Shown here: piece by piece, positions 5,852-7,085 of the stretch
How positions within the stretch are numbered: position 1 is the first letter of the stretch
Layout of the letters: each line of letters starts with the position of its first letter
Assembly: GCA_030591795.1 (NCBI GenBank)
Contig: JAUVAJ010000090.1
Coordinates: 1 to 7,085 of the forward strand
Reading direction: 5' to 3'
DNA from: Desulfuromonadales bacterium
GTDB taxonomy: Bacteria > Desulfobacterota > Desulfuromonadia > Desulfuromonadales > UBA2294
DNA: 7,085 bases
The notes under the pieces: model-generated
Databases searched by the model: none
Seen by the model: the letters and a program-made list of their open reading frames with translations, nothing else
Told to the model about the DNA's origin: nothing
Made by a program: the position numbers and the translations under genes

Positions 5852-6595
5852 ATGGCTAAGACAATCCTGATTACCGGCGCCACCTCCGGGTTCGGTGCCG
5901 CATGTGCAAGAAAATTTGCCGCTGCTGGGTGGCAGTTGATCCTGACCGGACGGCGCATGGAACGGCTGGAGGCACTACAGCAGGAGCTGGGTGAATCTGT
6001 GCTAAAGATTATCCAGCTCGATGTTCGTGATCGTAAGGCGGTCGCTACCGCGTTGGCGGGGTTGGAAGATATCGATCTGTTGTTTAATAATGCCGGCCTT
6101 GCGCTTGGTCTGGAACCGGCGTGGGCGGTTGATCTCGACGATTGGGAGACGATGGTCGATACTAATATCAAGGGCGTGATGTACTGTAGTCGAGCCGTGT
6201 TGCCCGGCATGGTCGCCCGCAATTGTGGACATATTATTAATGTTGGTTCGACCGCCGGTAGCTGGCCTTACCCGGGTGGCAATGTTTACGGTGCGACCAA
6301 AGCGTTTGTTCAGCAGTTTTCCCGCAACCTGCGGGCTGATCTGATCGGCACCCGGGTTCGGGTCACCAATCTCGCTCCCGGCATGGCTGAAAGCGAATTT
6401 TCAAATGTTCGTTTCAAAGGGGATGATGCCAAGGCTGACAACTTTTATCGCGGTACCGAAGCGTTGCAGCCCGAGGATATCGCCGACATAGTGTTTTACA
6501 CTGCAACACTACCGGAGCATGTCAATATCAATGCTATTGAGGTGATGTCGATTGATCAGTCGTGGGGGCCGCTGGCGGTACATCGCCACGAATGA
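5852..6595 (+). CDS. ydfG: Short-chain dehydrogenase, YdfG-type NADP-dependent 3-hydroxy acid dehydrogenase
   Basis: This 247-residue classical SDR closely resembles E. coli YdfG along its whole length. YdfG oxidises L-allo-threonine, L-serine and 3-hydroxy acids with NADP+, and also reduces malonic semialdehyde. Visible parts: cofactor loop TGATSGFG (8-15), TGRR (32-35), whose arginines favour NADP(H), NNAG (79-82), and the catalytic set S133, Y146 and K150 in GSTAGSWPY and VYGATKAF. The YdfG-specific tail includes SEFSNVRFKGDDAKA (181-195), PEHVNINAIEVM (221-232) and a final VHR. The physiological substrate here is inferred from that similarity. The start at 5852 is set by the Shine-Dalgarno. 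The gene stands alone: divergent from the DUF309 gene by 100 nt and followed directly by a hairpin-forming repeat. No clear promoter is visible in the 100-nt gap. Confidence 0.93.
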   Translation: MAKTILITGATSGFGAACARKFAAAGWQLILTGRRMERLEALQQELGESVLKIIQLDVRDRKAVATALAGLEDIDLLFNNAGLALGLEPAWAVDLDDWETMVDTNIKGVMYCSRAVLPGMVARNCGHIINVGSTAGSWPYPGGNVYGATKAFVQQFSRNLRADLIGTRVRVTNLAPGMAESEFSNVRFKGDDAKADNFYRGTEALQPEDIADIVFYTATLPEHVNINAIEVMSIDQSWGPLAVHRHE

Positions 6596-6598
6596 AGG

Positions 6599-6715
6599 GG
6601 CGATGAAAAACGCCCGTCTGCGGCGTTGCCCTTGCTCTCGTCGTTGCGATGTAGCTATCGCTACGCCTCACTCCTTGATCTGCGGGCGCCTTGCATACAG
6701 ACATTTTTGATCACC
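6599..6715. repeat. Hairpin-forming imperfect inverted repeat (probable dispersed repeat)
   Basis: The whole gap between two convergent genes is occupied by a large imperfect inverted repeat. Outer arms are GATGAAAAACG (6602-6612) and, inverted, CATTTTTGATC (6702-6712). Inner GC-rich arms are CGCCCG (6611-6616) with CGGGCG (6683-6688). The centre is a tight element: GCGAT (6646-6650) with ATCGC (6657-6661), or alternatively GTAGC (6651-6655) with GCTAC (6660-6664). CCTTGC and CTGCGG each occur in both halves. The AAAAA and TTTTT tracts at the two ends could let a folded transcript act as a two-way terminator for the converging genes. It resembles multicopy hairpin repeats I recall from Desulfuromonadales genomes, but copy number cannot be seen in one window. 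Confidence 0.6.
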
Positions 6716-6748
6716 CTGTGAAGAGTGTAATTATTGAAAAACAAGGAA

Positions 6749-7085
6749 TTACCCGCGTTGTTTGATGTAGGTCAGAGTCTCGCTGACCGAGAGGCAGAGG
6801 CTGGCCGGGCCGTTGCGCACATAAAACTCTTCGTCTTGGCCGATCTTCAAAAAAGCCGGTTCCGGCGATGGTTGGCAGGCGAGCAGGCCGATCATCTTGC
6901 CGCGGTACGGTAGCAGTTCGAAGTGGGTGTAGGCGGTGAACTCGGCACCGATGTGCTGGTTAATCAGATTTTTGACATGTCGTCCACAGTGATCATCGCT
7001 CTTGAACTCATCTGCTTCAAGTCCGAGGGCTTCGCCGTTGTCATCAACACCGAAAAACAGCATTCCGCCTTCAGAATTCAGAAAG
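6749..7085 (-). CDS. AlbA_2 (Schlafen-type) ATP-binding/DNA-binding domain protein, N-terminus cut by the window edge
   Basis: The frame is open to the right edge. Codons upstream of the ATG at 7063 read FLNSEGG and join to MLFFGVDDNGEALGLEAD, reproducing the AlbA_2 core motif (F-x-N-x-x-GG-x-L-x-x-GV-D-D-x-G). That ATG is therefore internal and the gene begins outside the window. Further signs are the helix HVKNLINQHIGAEF, the strand YRGKMIGLLACQPSPEPAFLK, and EEFYVRNGPASLCLSVSETLTYI near the end. Family members occur as putative transcription regulators and as Schlafen-like nucleic-acid-processing proteins; which applies here cannot be told. The domain ends only a few residues before the stop (TAA, minus strand 6751-6749), so there is no C-terminal winged-helix or HATPase-like extension. 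Any second domain must be N-terminal and off the edge. Confidence 0.85.
   Translation of the reverse strand, partial: FLNSEGGMLFFGVDDNGEALGLEADEFKSDDHCGRHVKNLINQHIGAEFTAYTHFELLPYRGKMIGLLACQPSPEPAFLKIGQDEEFYVRNGPASLCLSVSETLTYIKQRG

Noticed and set aside
1..7085. CRISPR array, tRNA, rRNA, transposase or toxin-antitoxin pair
   Set aside because: No regularly spaced repeats, no tRNA-like cloverleaf with a CCA end, and no transposase or toxin motifs were found on either strand.

Overview
This is a bacterial chromosomal segment of ordinary housekeeping character. GC content looks close to balanced, genes are tightly packed, and there are no phage, plasmid or insertion-sequence genes. The gene set (a 118-residue DksA, stand-alone moaC behind radA, a DUF309 protein, an orphan PstS-like binding protein and a hairpin-type dispersed repeat) suggests a Gram-negative bacterium, most plausibly of the Desulfuromonadales/Geobacter type. 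That placement is inferred from gene flavour and has not been tested by any search.

Left part (1-2814, all plus strand). The window opens inside radA, whose N-terminal zinc finger lies off the left edge. moaC (molybdenum cofactor synthesis) follows 40 nt later, then a TTG-started membrane protein with a PH-like middle region 18 nt after that. These three probably share a transcript. After a 135-nt gap holding a promoter candidate comes dksA, a complete short DksA with the coiled-coil tip motif and the C4 zinc finger. A textbook intrinsic terminator closes it.

Middle part (2815-5359). An exported thioredoxin-fold protein that lacks the CxxC motif (plus) converges on an exported PstS-like binding protein (minus). 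A 205-nt divergent region then separates the latter from a cation diffusion facilitator transporter (plus). That region contains a good sigma70-type promoter for the transporter, an inverted repeat over the promoter, and a cluster of alternating ATCTG half-sites further upstream.

Right part (5356-7085). The transporter gene and a minus-strand DUF309 gene meet tail to tail and share the bases TTAA of their stop codons. A divergent 100-nt region leads to a plus-strand YdfG-type short-chain dehydrogenase. Then comes a roughly 120-nt hairpin-forming repeat. The window ends in the C-terminal part of a minus-strand AlbA_2/Schlafen-type protein that is cut by the right edge.

I found no CRISPR array, tRNA, rRNA, transposon or clear new multi-gene system. 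The best leads are the cysteine-less redoxin-like protein, the dispersed hairpin repeat, and the patterned regulatory DNA upstream of the metal transporter.
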